Positions 1 through 7,936 of a DNA stretch of 64,000 nucleotides are shown one piece after another. Numbering within the stretch: the first letter of the stretch is position 1; every line of letters begins with the position of its first letter. The position numbers and the translations under genes are program-made. Origin of the DNA: Sphingomonas hylomeconis. GTDB taxonomy: Bacteria > Pseudomonadota > Alphaproteobacteria > Sphingomonadales > Sphingomonadaceae. Location of the stretch: NCBI RefSeq assembly GCF_025370105.1, contig NZ_JANQBK010000005.1:186001-250000 (forward strand), in the 5' to 3' direction. The notes below the pieces were generated by a model. It searched no databases. It worked only from the letters and a program-made list of their open reading frames with translations, and was not told the origin of the DNA.

Positions 1-2
1 GC

Positions 3-551
3 ATCGAGACGACGTCGGCCCAGGTATCGGCCGGCCTCGATTGGGCGCTGGCGGAGAACAAGCGGCGCGGCAGCCCCCTGTATCGGCGGATCGACCCCAA
101 GATGGTGGCGGTGTCCGGGCATAGCTGCGGGGGGCTGCAGGCAATCGAGCTCGCGGCAGATGCGCGGGTCCGCGCGGTGATCATCCACAATAGCGGCGTG
201 TTCAAGGATGGCAGCAATCCGATCCGCGGCCTCACCATCGCGAAAACCGCCCTGCAGAAGCTGCACACCCCGATTCTGTACGTGATGGGCGGCCCCGGCG
301 ACGTCGCCTGGCCGAACGGGAATGACGATTTCGACCGGATCGATCGCGTGCCCGCGGCCATCGTCAGCCTGGATGTAGGCCATGGCGGCACGTTCCGCGA
401 TGCCAATGGCGGCCGAGTGGCCCAGGTCGACATTGCCTGGCTGGCGTGGCAGCTCCGTCACGACAGCGCGGCCGGGCGCTGGTTCCGCGGTGCCGATTGC
501 CGCCTGTGCACGGATCCGAGCTGGACGATCCGCAAGAAGCGGATCGACTGA
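3..551 (+). CDS. alpha/beta hydrolase, C-terminal part (5' end outside window)
   Basis: The frame is open from the first bases, so the start lies upstream and 182 residues remain. The visible part carries the nucleophile elbow G-H-S-C-G-G, whose Ser should be catalytic, then a strand with G-G-P-G-D (probable acidic residue) and V-G-H-G-G (probable catalytic His). This is the usual Ser-Asp-His order of the alpha/beta hydrolase fold. Near the C-terminus, D-C-R-L-C could form a disulfide, which would suit an exported enzyme; the signal peptide, if any, is out of view. A strong hairpin follows the stop, so this is the last gene of its transcript. The substrate is unknown. Dienelactone-hydrolase-like and polyester-hydrolase-like enzymes share this motif set. 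Confidence 0.75.
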   Translation: METTSAQVSAGLDWALAENKRRGSPLYRRIDPKMVAVSGHSCGGLQAIELAADARVRAVIIHNSGVFKDGSNPIRGLTIAKTALQKLHTPILYVMGGPGDVAWPNGNDDFDRIDRVPAAIVSLDVGHGGTFRDANGGRVAQVDIAWLAWQLRHDSAAGRWFRGADCRLCTDPSWTIRKKRID

Positions 552-558
552 CGACCGG

Positions 559-593
559 CGACGCGGGAAACAGCTACGGCATTTCCCGCGTCG
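559..593 (+). terminator. hairpin terminator after the hydrolase
   Basis: A perfect 12-bp inverted repeat (CGACGCGGGAAA / TTTCCCGCGTCG) with an 11-base loop begins 7 bp after the hydrolase stop. No long T-run follows, as is common in GC-rich genomes. Confidence 0.7.
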
Positions 594-668
594 ACGCGCA
601 CGGGGCGATCGGTCGCGATCGAAACGATGTGGCTTTGTTTGCGCCCGCCGATTGACTACAGCCGGTAC

Positions 669-1148
669 ATGGCTGTCCCTATTCCATCTGAAAACCCCGG
701 CAACGACGAGCACCTCGCGCTTGGCCGTCTCGGCGACTTTATCGGCTTCCGCCTGCGGCGGATCCAGAACCAATTGTCGAACGCCTTTACCGCGCAGAGC
801 GTCGCGCTCGGGCTGCGGCCGGGCGAGTTTTCGGCGCTCGCGATCATCTCGGCCAACCCCGGCCTGTCGCAGGGCACGCTGGCGCGCGAAGTCGGGCTCG
901 ACAAATCGGCGGCGGTCGCGGTCATCGACGATCTCGAGCGGCTCGGGCTTGCCGAACGCCGCCGGTCGACGGAGGACCGGCGCCGGCACGCGCTCCATAC
1001 GACCAAGGCCGGCGAAGCGGCGCTCAAGAAGCTGTTCAGCCGGCTGGAAGCGGTCGAGAAGGATGTGTTGAACGTGCTGGGGCCGCACGATCTGCAGATC
1101 CTCAGCGGCTTGCTCGACCGCGTCTACGATTCCTGTTTCCGCATCTGA
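669..1148 (+). CDS. MarR-family transcriptional regulator
   Basis: A 159-residue protein of normal MarR length. The winged-helix core is clear: G-L-R-P-G-E-F-S-A-L, then the recognition region L-S-Q-G-T-L-A-R-E-V-G-L-D-K-S-A-A-V and the wing R-R-S-T-E-D-R-R-R-H. The C-terminal helix would complete the dimer interface. The ATG was preferred over an in-frame start 14 codons upstream because the extra residues do not resemble the family and the chosen start gives the typical N-terminal helix. The gene converges on a CocE/NonD hydrolase gene. MarR proteins commonly sense aromatic acids or their CoA esters, so a role in controlling this catabolic island is plausible. The ligand is not inferable. 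Confidence 0.85.
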   Translation: MAVPIPSENPGNDEHLALGRLGDFIGFRLRRIQNQLSNAFTAQSVALGLRPGEFSALAIISANPGLSQGTLAREVGLDKSAAVAVIDDLERLGLAERRRSTEDRRRHALHTTKAGEAALKKLFSRLEAVEKDVLNVLGPHDLQILSGLLDRVYDSCFRI

Positions 1149-1217
1149 GGCGACGGGCGAAGCGCCGCCCCCCGCCGCCATTCGGGCTTTGCGGGATATT
1201 GGCACACGGCGGAGCAA

Positions 1218-1235
1218 CATCGAACGCGTTCGATG
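1218..1235. promoter_or_regulatory. 18-bp perfect palindrome between convergent genes
   Basis: CATCGAACGCGTTCGATG is a perfect 18-bp palindrome without a loop, in the 189-bp space between the MarR gene and the 3' end of the CocE-like gene. It has no spacer and no T-run, so it suits a dimeric protein binding site better than a terminator. A short minus-strand frame here (about 60 codons from an ATG near 1316 with a GGGAGAGA ribosome-site-like stretch) has no recognisable family and was not called. Confidence 0.45.
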
Positions 1236-1337
1236 CGTCCAGCGCCAGCGTCAGCTTGCCCGCATTGGCCGGCCCGCAGGCCGCGGAAGCGGCGGCGCTT
1301 GATGACATCAGCCGTCATTCTCTCCCAATGCGGATTG

Positions 1338-3104
1338 TTACCGACCCGCCCGATCGATCGAGGTTACGAAGCGGACCGGGCTGGTGAAGGGAATGTCGAC
1401 GCGCGAGCCACCTGCCCCACCGTACAATGTCCAGCGCCGCGCCAGGCCGTCGCGGATCGCGGCAAGATTGCGTTGCCGCGAGTCAGCCCCCGCCAGCGCG
1501 ATCCGCAACCGGTGCCCCGGCTGGACGACATAGGATCTGGGCGACAGTTCGAAGATCAGGTCGACCGGAGCGCCCGGCACCAACGGCCGATCGTCGCGCT
1601 TCATCGCCGGATGGTATGGAAGGCCCAGATTGGCATAAGGCGCCTTGCCCAGTGCGCGGTGACTGCCCGCCAACCGCCCCTGGGCCAGCACCACCGCCGT
1701 GCCGCCGGGATCGACATCCTCAAGATAGGCGAAGATATTGGCCGCCGGCGCATCGGCAGCGGCGCGGATCGATACGATCGTATAGCCTTCGATCGTGGCC
1801 GGGGCGGCCAGTGGTGGCGTGGTGAAGAGCGCGGCATGGCCATCGGGTGACGCCGGCCAGAACGGGAAGTAGCCGTCGGTCGGGATGTCGTACTTGATGC
1901 GATAGTCGAAGCGGCCGGGTCCCGGCGGCGCGGCCGACAAGGTGCCATCGCTCCTGCCGGCCGCCATGCCGAGAAACAGCGACGTGCGCGTGATCCCGAC
2001 GCCGGGCAGAGTATTCGAGCGGATCAGCCGCCCGCCCTCCCCGTCCTGGCGCCACCAGCTATATCTGGGTTCCGCCTTGATACCGTTGCGGATACCCTTG
2101 AGATAGCGGTCGAAGAAGGTTTTCTGAACGGCGTTGATGTCGAACTGGGTCGGCACCTCGCAATGGCTGCCCGGCCCGACGATCAGCTTGGCCGGCAGGT
2201 TCGCCGCGGATCGGATGACCTGCTCGGTCGGCTCGTCGTTCCAATTGCCCCACAGGTACCAGGCGACGCCCGGCGCGGTCAGCGCCTTCTTGTGCGTATA
2301 GGGGCCGACCTCGTCCCAGAAGCGCGTCCCCGTCAGCGGCGATACGCTGTCGCGATAGGGTATGCCGTACCAGAGCGGCGCCATCGGCGTGTTGCCGACG
2401 TGTTGAGCGACCGCCTGCTTTAGCAGCATGCCGCCCTGATCGGCATCGACCGGCACGCTGGCCAGATCGGGCGCGATCGGGTCTTCCGGCCGCGTGTTGA
2501 ACTGCCCGGTGATCCCGCCGCGGCGCACGAATTCGTATTTGTCCCAATCGGTCGCCGCCGAGAATACGGCCCGGACCGCCGGCGGCCGTGCGCCCGCAAC
2601 GAGCATCGCGGTGCCGCCGAGATAGGAACAGCCGATCAGCCCGACCTTGCCGCTGGCATAGGATTGGCGCGCCAGCCATTGGACGATTTCCGCCCCGTCC
2701 TGCGCCTCGGTCCGGTCGAGAAAGCCGCGCCGCGCCCCGAACGACGCGCCCTTCCCCCGGATATCGGCAGTGGCGACGACATAGCCGCTATGCACCAGCT
2801 TCCGCAGGCCGAACTGCGGCGAGTCGAGCAACTCGACGAGCTGGCCTTTGTCGTAATAGCGCGCACGATAGGGCGTGAAGGCAAACACGACGGGCGCCTT
2901 GCCCGCCACGGGTTTTCCCCCTGCCGCGGGCCGATAGACATTGACCGCCAGGCGCACGCCATCGCGCATCGGCAGGTAGAAGGATTGCCGGGAAACCAGC
3001 GGATCCGGGTCAGTCCGCTGCGCCACCACGCCCATGGGCAGCAGCGATAATAGGGTTACGGCGCCCGTTGCCGCGGGACGCCATCCACTCCGTCGCTCGA
3101 TCAC
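1338..3104 (-). CDS. CocE/NonD-family (S15-type) secreted hydrolase, paralogue 1
   Basis: This is a 588-residue X-Pro dipeptidyl-peptidase-like alpha/beta hydrolase. The GTG start was chosen because GGGAGAG lies 6 bp upstream and it gives a signal peptide (E-R-R-S-G-W-R-P, then a hydrophobic run ending near V-V-A-Q). Family marks: an early R-D-G-V-R-L-A-V-N-V-Y-R-P strand, the nucleophile motif G-C-S-Y-L-G-G, the segment W-G-N-W-N-D-E-P-T-E that may carry the acid, and the G-S-H-C catalytic-His region. The second half is the jelly-roll C-terminal domain typical of cocaine esterase and glutaryl acylases. It closely resembles the second CocE-like gene on the other side of the TonB receptor and has its own promoter. 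Likely a periplasmic ester or amide hydrolase acting on an imported compound. Confidence 0.87.
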   Translation of the reverse strand: MIERRSGWRPAATGAVTLLSLLPMGVVAQRTDPDPLVSRQSFYLPMRDGVRLAVNVYRPAAGGKPVAGKAPVVFAFTPYRARYYDKGQLVELLDSPQFGLRKLVHSGYVVATADIRGKGASFGARRGFLDRTEAQDGAEIVQWLARQSYASGKVGLIGCSYLGGTAMLVAGARPPAVRAVFSAATDWDKYEFVRRGGITGQFNTRPEDPIAPDLASVPVDADQGGMLLKQAVAQHVGNTPMAPLWYGIPYRDSVSPLTGTRFWDEVGPYTHKKALTAPGVAWYLWGNWNDEPTEQVIRSAANLPAKLIVGPGSHCEVPTQFDINAVQKTFFDRYLKGIRNGIKAEPRYSWWRQDGEGGRLIRSNTLPGVGITRTSLFLGMAAGRSDGTLSAAPPGPGRFDYRIKYDIPTDGYFPFWPASPDGHAALFTTPPLAAPATIEGYTIVSIRAAADAPAANIFAYLEDVDPGGTAVVLAQGRLAGSHRALGKAPYANLGLPYHPAMKRDDRPLVPGAPVDLIFELSPRSYVVQPGHRLRIALAGADSRQRNLAAIRDGLARRWTLYGGAGGSRVDIPFTSPVRFVTSIDRAGR

Positions 3105-3145
3105 GACCACCTCTCCCACCGGAACGACTTCGCGTCCCGAAAATG

Positions 3146-3174
3146 GTATTAAAACAAACGGTTATACTTATCAA
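3146..3174 (-). promoter_or_regulatory. probable promoter of CocE-like gene 1
   Basis: This is an AT-rich island in a GC-rich context. Read on the minus strand it has TTGATA as a -35 and TTTAAT/TAATAC 15-17 bp later as a -10. The stretch TATAAC-CGTTTGTTTTA resembles TATAACTAAACGTGTTTTA upstream of the second CocE-like gene, suggesting a shared operator. Confidence 0.5.
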
Positions 3175-3204
3175 CTGATCGGCACGATGCGGGTCGGCGC
3201 CGCG

Positions 3205-3236
3205 GCGGCGCGTGATCCGGCCGGACCACGCGCCGC
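3205..3236 (-). terminator. terminator after the TonB-dependent receptor
   Basis: A perfect 10-bp stem (GCGGCGCGTG / CACGCGCCGC) encloses a 12-base loop that contains its own CCGGCCGG palindrome. It lies 6 bp after the receptor stop on the minus strand and separates it from the next promoter. Confidence 0.65.
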
Positions 3237-3241
3237 ATGGA

Positions 3242-5938
3242 TCAGAATTTCGTCCGCAACGAGACCGAGATCAGGCGGCCGATCGGGCTGGCGGCAGTGG
3301 CATCGTATCCGCCGCTGCCATTGCCCGACGGCGCCAGATTGACATAGGGCGGGTCGATATCGAACACGTTGCGCACCTCGGCGCCCAGCGTCGTATTGTC
3401 CAGCACGCTGTTGCCGCCCTGGTTGCCGATCGTCCAGGCGATGCTGAAATCGATCGGCGTATAGCTCTTCACGCTTTCGAACGGCGTTACGGCATTGTTG
3501 CGGTAACCGCCGACATGGGTGGCGGTCAGCTGCGCGCGGAACGGATCGAGATCCCAGGTCAGGCTGCCGCGTGCCTTGAACTTCAGCGGGAAGAAGATCG
3601 TGTTGCGGCGATCGACCGCAGGTGCCGCCTCGGTGATCGACACTTCGTAGCGGGTCAGGAACGTGCCGCTCAGGTTGATCCCGAACGTCCCCAGCGCGGC
3701 GGTGGGCTCGGTGTAATTAACCACCAGATCGATGCCTTCGGTGTTCGACCGGCCGAGATTGTTATTCCGCCCATCCACGAACAGCGAGACGTTGCTGGCA
3801 TTGCCGCCAGGCAGCGCGCCGACCACGTTGATCCCCTGTGCCTGCAGTTCCGCGACGCGCGCCGCGGCGGCCGCTCCGCGCAGGATGATGCCGGTGCCGG
3901 CGAACTGCGCTTCGCGCGACAGGATCGCCAGATCGGACAGATAGGAATCGACCTGGTTGGTATATTCCACGTTGAAATAGGTGGCGTTCACGCGCAGCCG
4001 ACCGAGTTCCAGATCGGCACCGACCGACCAGGTCTGCGCCTCTTCCGGACGCAGGCCGAGATTGGCGCCCGACAGGGCGACGCCGGTGATCGGTGCGCCA
4101 GCCGGATTCTGATAGGTCTGGACGAACAAATTGTTCGAATTGCCGTAGATCTGCGAGATCAACGGCGCCCGGAAGGACGTGCCGTAGCTGCCGCGGAACG
4201 TCAGCCCCCGAACCGGTGACCAGTTCACGCCAAACTTGGGGTTCGTCGTGCTGCCGACGTCGCTATATTTGTCATATCGCACGGCCGCGTCGAGATCGAG
4301 CCGCCGGATACCGGGAATGCTGTTCTCCGCGCTGAACAGCGGGACCAGCAATTCGGCATAGGCCGAATCGACCCGCCGCTCGAAATGACGATAGGCGATC
4401 GACGTGCCGCGCGCGCCACGTGCCGAGCCGAGGATCGTCTGGATCTCCTGCCCTTCATAACCGGCCGCGAGCTTCACGTCGCCCCCGCCGAGGTGGAACA
4501 GCGACCCGTTGAGCCGCGCCTCGTACCCGGTGAAGCGATTGAGCGTCGGCGCCAGGAAGACCTGATCGTAGATCGCCGCCAGCGTGGCCGCGGACGTTCG
4601 GCCCTGGCCATATGGGTCGAACGCGGTGGCGGGATTGTTGCTCGCCAGCGCCGCGTTCAAAGCGGCATTATTGATGCCGTAGAACGAATCGGATTGGTCG
4701 TCGCCGCGCCCGTAGCTGTAGACGCCCTCGGCCTGCCAGTCGCCGAACAGCTTGACCCGCACGCCCGGCGAGATCTGGTAATTTTCCGCACTGCCGCGGT
4801 TGGGGGCGCGGAACAGATCGTTCTGGAAATTGTATCCAAGCGTATAGCTCGATCCGGTGAACCCCGCCGGTCGTACGAAGAAGGCGTTGGTCTGCGGCAC
4901 GTTCAGCGATGCGCTGGGAAAGCCCGGCAGGCGCAGGAACTTGCGGTACGAATAGAAGCCGTCGGCGAACACGGTGACACGGTCGCCCAATTCCTGCGTG
5001 AAGGTCATGTTCGCAGAGTCATATTGCTGTTCCGGGAACAGATCCTGGCCGACGATATCGTCGCAGCGGTTGGCCGTGCCCGGCACCAGCGATGCGGCGG
5101 TCGCCTGCGTCACGCCGCCCGCGGGAATTGCATAATTGATGCCGTTGGCGGTGATCGTGCCGGGGTTGCAGCGCGTGACGCGATAGTCGCCGCCACCCGA
5201 GCCGCGCTGGTCCGAGCGGAAGTAGCTGCGATCGCTGCCGTTCAGGTTCGAGCGATAGACATGCTCCATCGCGACCATGATCTGGCCCTGGCTCCATTTG
5301 TGGCCAAAGGCGGCGCCGACCTGCCATTCGTTGAAATCGTCCGCAAAGCCGTAGCGCGCCGTGGCCTCGATGCCGTCCAGCGAGCGGCGCGGGATGAGAT
5401 TGACCACGCCCGCCACCGCATCCGATCCGTAGATCGCCGAGGCGCCGTCGGCGACGACTTCGACGCGTTCCAGGCCCATCGTGGGAATGACCGACGGATC
5501 GAAGGCGCGGCTGTTGTTTACCGCGCGATGCCCGTCGACCAGGATCAGCGTCGCATAGGGGCCGATGCCGCGCAGGTTGACGCTATTGCCATAGGAGATG
5601 TTGCCGTTGCCGCCGGACTGGCCGCGCGAATTCTCGCTGACGCCGAGGTCGAAGACCTGCGGGATCTGCTTGATCAGGCGGTCGGTGGTCACCGCCCCGG
5701 ACGCGACAACGTCTTCGCGACCCAGTGAAATGACGGTCGAGCCGACCGGCGCCGCGCCGCGCACGCGGCTGCCGGTGACGATGATGTCGGCCGTGGCCGG
5801 TTCCTGGTTGACCGTCGGCCCGGCATCGGGCGCTTCGGTCGTCTCGGCGGGCGTGGTTTGCTGTGCGGTTGCCGCCCCTGCCCAGAGCAGTGCCGTCAGC
5901 GCGACGCCCGAAGCGATCCGGGCCTTGTGGTTGATCAT
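3242..5938 (-). CDS. TonB-dependent outer-membrane receptor
   Basis: An 898-residue receptor. It has a signal peptide (M-I-N-H-K-A-R, hydrophobic core, A-T-A-Q), a short acidic spacer, then the TonB-box/plug start D-I-I-V-T-G-S-R at about residue 50. The plug continues with S-V-N-L-R-G-I-G-P-Y and V-E-V-V-A-D-G-A-S-A-I-Y-G-S-D-A-V-A-G-V-V-N. The rest is a beta-barrel rich in aromatic-ended strands, closing with S-V-S-L-R-T-K-F, whose terminal Phe suits BAM recognition. GGGGAGG precedes the ATG. It lies 28 bp downstream of CocE-like gene 2 and is probably cotranscribed with it. Sphingomonads use many such receptors for organic substrates, so uptake of the compound cleaved by the neighbouring hydrolases is likely, rather than siderophore uptake. 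Confidence 0.93.
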   Translation of the reverse strand: MINHKARIASGVALTALLWAGAATAQQTTPAETTEAPDAGPTVNQEPATADIIVTGSRVRGAAPVGSTVISLGREDVVASGAVTTDRLIKQIPQVFDLGVSENSRGQSGGNGNISYGNSVNLRGIGPYATLILVDGHRAVNNSRAFDPSVIPTMGLERVEVVADGASAIYGSDAVAGVVNLIPRRSLDGIEATARYGFADDFNEWQVGAAFGHKWSQGQIMVAMEHVYRSNLNGSDRSYFRSDQRGSGGGDYRVTRCNPGTITANGINYAIPAGGVTQATAASLVPGTANRCDDIVGQDLFPEQQYDSANMTFTQELGDRVTVFADGFYSYRKFLRLPGFPSASLNVPQTNAFFVRPAGFTGSSYTLGYNFQNDLFRAPNRGSAENYQISPGVRVKLFGDWQAEGVYSYGRGDDQSDSFYGINNAALNAALASNNPATAFDPYGQGRTSAATLAAIYDQVFLAPTLNRFTGYEARLNGSLFHLGGGDVKLAAGYEGQEIQTILGSARGARGTSIAYRHFERRVDSAYAELLVPLFSAENSIPGIRRLDLDAAVRYDKYSDVGSTTNPKFGVNWSPVRGLTFRGSYGTSFRAPLISQIYGNSNNLFVQTYQNPAGAPITGVALSGANLGLRPEEAQTWSVGADLELGRLRVNATYFNVEYTNQVDSYLSDLAILSREAQFAGTGIILRGAAAAARVAELQAQGINVVGALPGGNASNVSLFVDGRNNNLGRSNTEGIDLVVNYTEPTAALGTFGINLSGTFLTRYEVSITEAAPAVDRRNTIFFPLKFKARGSLTWDLDPFRAQLTATHVGGYRNNAVTPFESVKSYTPIDFSIAWTIGNQGGNSVLDNTTLGAEVRNVFDIDPPYVNLAPSGNGSGGYDATAASPIGRLISVSLRTKF

Positions 5939-5966
5939 GATATACCTCCCCTTGTGCGTCCGCCTG

Positions 5967-7730
5967 TCAGCGGAACGTCGGTTTCGTTGTGAATGGAATG
6001 TCGATGCGCGATGCCGCCGTGCCGCCGGTCGATACGGTGAAGACCGGCGGCGGGGTCTGCTTGATGGCGCTGAGATTGCGTTGGCGTGGATCGGCCCCGG
6101 TCAGCGTGATCCGCAGGCGGTGGCCGGCCGCGAAGGTGAAGGCGCGCGGCACCATCGCGAAGGCGAGCTCGGCTGCCTTGCCGGGCACCATCGGCAAAGC
6201 GTCGGCGCGCAAACCCGAATGGTACGGCAGATCGAGCCGATCATAAGGCGCACGGCCCGGTTTGCGGTGCGAGGCCGCCAGTCGCCCGAACGAGACCATA
6301 TAGGCCTTGCCCGAGGGAGCGACGTCCTCGAGATAGGCGAACAGATTGGCGTCCGGTCGATCGAGCGCGGTGGTGATATGCGCGATCGGATAGCCAGTCA
6401 TCGCCGCATCCTGCGCCAGCGGGGGGCTGGTGAAGCTCAGTCCCCTGCCCTCCTGCGACGGCGGCCAGAACGAGAAATACTCGCCCTGCCCGACATCGTA
6501 ATCGACCGTGAACGGCACTTTGCTCGAGGCACTAGGCGTCGCCGCGATGCCGCGCGAACCGGCAAGGTAGAGCGGGAACCGCGGAACGCCCACGCCCGGC
6601 AAGGTATCGGAATGTACCATCGTGCCGGCGCCCGCGCCCTTGCCGGGCGTCTCGCTGTACCACGACGCCCGCGGCCCGCGCTCGAAGCCGTTGTCGATGC
6701 CTTTCAGGTAATGATCGAAGAACTGCTTCTGTTCGGCGACGATATCGAACACCGTTGGCGGTGCGCAGTGGCTGCCCGGGCCGATGAAGATCCGCGACTT
6801 CAGATTCGCGGCGGCGAGGATCATCTGCTCGGTCGGCTCGTCCTCCCAATTGCTCCACAACAGCCAGGCAAGCTGCGGGCTCTGCAGCGCCTTGAGATGC
6901 GTATAGGGGCCGACCTCCTCCCAGAACCGTGTCTTGGTCAGCGGTGAGATGTCGTCCCGATGGGGCATGCCGTACCACAAAGCCGCCATCGGCGTGTTGC
7001 CATCATGCTCGGCCACCGCCGCCCTGAGCAGCGCACCATCCCGATCGGCATCGACCGGGACGCTGGCGAGATCGACCTCCGACGGCTCGTCCGGGCGGGT
7101 ATTGAACTGCCCGGTGATGCCACCGTTGCGCACGAAACTGTATTTATCGAGATCGGTGGCAGCGGCGAATACCGCGCGTAGCGACGGCGGCAGCGTGCCC
7201 GCCACGAGCATCGCCGAACCGCCGAGATAGGAGCAGCCGACCATGCCGACCTTGCCGTTGGACCACGGCTTCTTCGCCAGCCATTCGATTAACGCATGGC
7301 CATCACGCGCCTCGGTCTGATCGAGGAAACCGCGCCGCGCGCCGAACGACGCGCCCTTGCCGCGCACATCGGCCGTGGCGACGACAAAGCCCGCTTTGAC
7401 GAGGGCGCGGAGCCCGAACACCGGCGAATCCAACAGATCGACGAGCTTGCCGTCCTTGTCGATATAGCGTGCCCGATAGGGGGTGAAGGCAAAGACGATC
7501 GGCAGCGGCGTATCGACGACGCGGTTGCCCTTGACCGGCCGGTAGATATTGACCGCCAGTCGCGTGCCATCCCGCACGGGCACGTAGAGCGATTCACGTA
7601 CAAGATCGGGATCGCTCCGCTCTGCTGCCAACGGTGGCACGGTGACGCTGGCCGGTGGCAGGGCATTGCCCAACAGCGCGACCGCAGCGACCGTCAGGGC
7701 GAGCCGGCGATGATACGTCTGCGCTGTCAT
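5967..7730 (-). CDS. CocE/NonD-family (S15-type) secreted hydrolase, paralogue 2
   Basis: A 587-residue paralogue of the hydrolase beyond the receptor, with the same order of motifs: R-D-G-T-R-L-A-V-N-I-Y-R-P, nucleophile G-C-S-Y-L-G-G-S, W-S-N-W-E-D-E-P-T-E, G-P-G-S-H-C-A-P-P, and a C-terminal jelly-roll ending in R-I-D-I-P-F-T. A signal peptide is present (H-R-R-L-A-L-T-V-A-A-V-A-L-L-G). It is the first gene of a transcript with the TonB receptor. Two diverged copies around one receptor suggest either two successive bonds in one substrate or two related substrates. Exact specificity (ester, beta-lactam-like amide, or peptide) cannot be read from the motifs. Confidence 0.87.
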   Translation of the reverse strand: MTAQTYHRRLALTVAAVALLGNALPPASVTVPPLAAERSDPDLVRESLYVPVRDGTRLAVNIYRPVKGNRVVDTPLPIVFAFTPYRARYIDKDGKLVDLLDSPVFGLRALVKAGFVVATADVRGKGASFGARRGFLDQTEARDGHALIEWLAKKPWSNGKVGMVGCSYLGGSAMLVAGTLPPSLRAVFAAATDLDKYSFVRNGGITGQFNTRPDEPSEVDLASVPVDADRDGALLRAAVAEHDGNTPMAALWYGMPHRDDISPLTKTRFWEEVGPYTHLKALQSPQLAWLLWSNWEDEPTEQMILAAANLKSRIFIGPGSHCAPPTVFDIVAEQKQFFDHYLKGIDNGFERGPRASWYSETPGKGAGAGTMVHSDTLPGVGVPRFPLYLAGSRGIAATPSASSKVPFTVDYDVGQGEYFSFWPPSQEGRGLSFTSPPLAQDAAMTGYPIAHITTALDRPDANLFAYLEDVAPSGKAYMVSFGRLAASHRKPGRAPYDRLDLPYHSGLRADALPMVPGKAAELAFAMVPRAFTFAAGHRLRITLTGADPRQRNLSAIKQTPPPVFTVSTGGTAASRIDIPFTTKPTFR

Positions 7731-7770
7731 CGGCCCTAAACCCTCTCACATCATGCCGGTCTCTGCCGGG

Positions 7771-7806
7771 ATTGTTATGATGTAAAACACGTTTAGTTAT
7801 AGATGA
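7771..7806 (-). promoter_or_regulatory. probable promoter/operator of the CocE2-receptor operon
   Basis: AT-rich stretch upstream of CocE-like gene 2. On the minus strand it reads TATAACTAAACGTGTTTTA followed by CATCATAAC; the core AAAC-AC-GTTT is a small palindrome. It shares TATAAC-n-CGTnTGTTTTA-like sequence with the promoter of CocE-like gene 1. The exact -35 and -10 are uncertain. Confidence 0.4.
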
Positions 7807-7875
7807 CAACTATCTTTGTTACAGAAGTTCTCGAATTTGTTTCAGCCATGCGGGCGGCACGGGGATGGTGCCGTG

Positions 7876-7928
7876 TCGGCCTGAGGGGGCGGGCAAGCGG
7901 TACACGCACACCGCCCCCGTCAGGCCGA
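7876..7928 (-). terminator. large hairpin after the MetE-like gene
   Basis: Arms TCGGCCTGA-GGGGGCGG and CCGCCCCC-g-TCAGGCCGA pair over 17 bp with one bulged G around an 18-base loop. It lies 8 bp beyond the MetE-like stop, a very stable transcription end for that minus-strand gene. Confidence 0.7.
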
Positions 7929-7936
7929 CCGGCCGA

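Noticed and set aside
1102..1318. Short minus-strand frames between the MarR gene and the CocE-like gene, one with a ribosome-site-like GGGAGAGA
   Set aside because: Two competing frames, no recognisable family, and one runs into the MarR coding region. Kept only as a note in the palindrome entry.
4385..5728. Long plus-strand open frame (447 codons) inside the TonB receptor gene
   Set aside because: It is antisense to a well-supported receptor, has no family-like sequence, is Arg/Ala/Asp-rich in the way GC-rich shadow frames are, and lacks a ribosome site.
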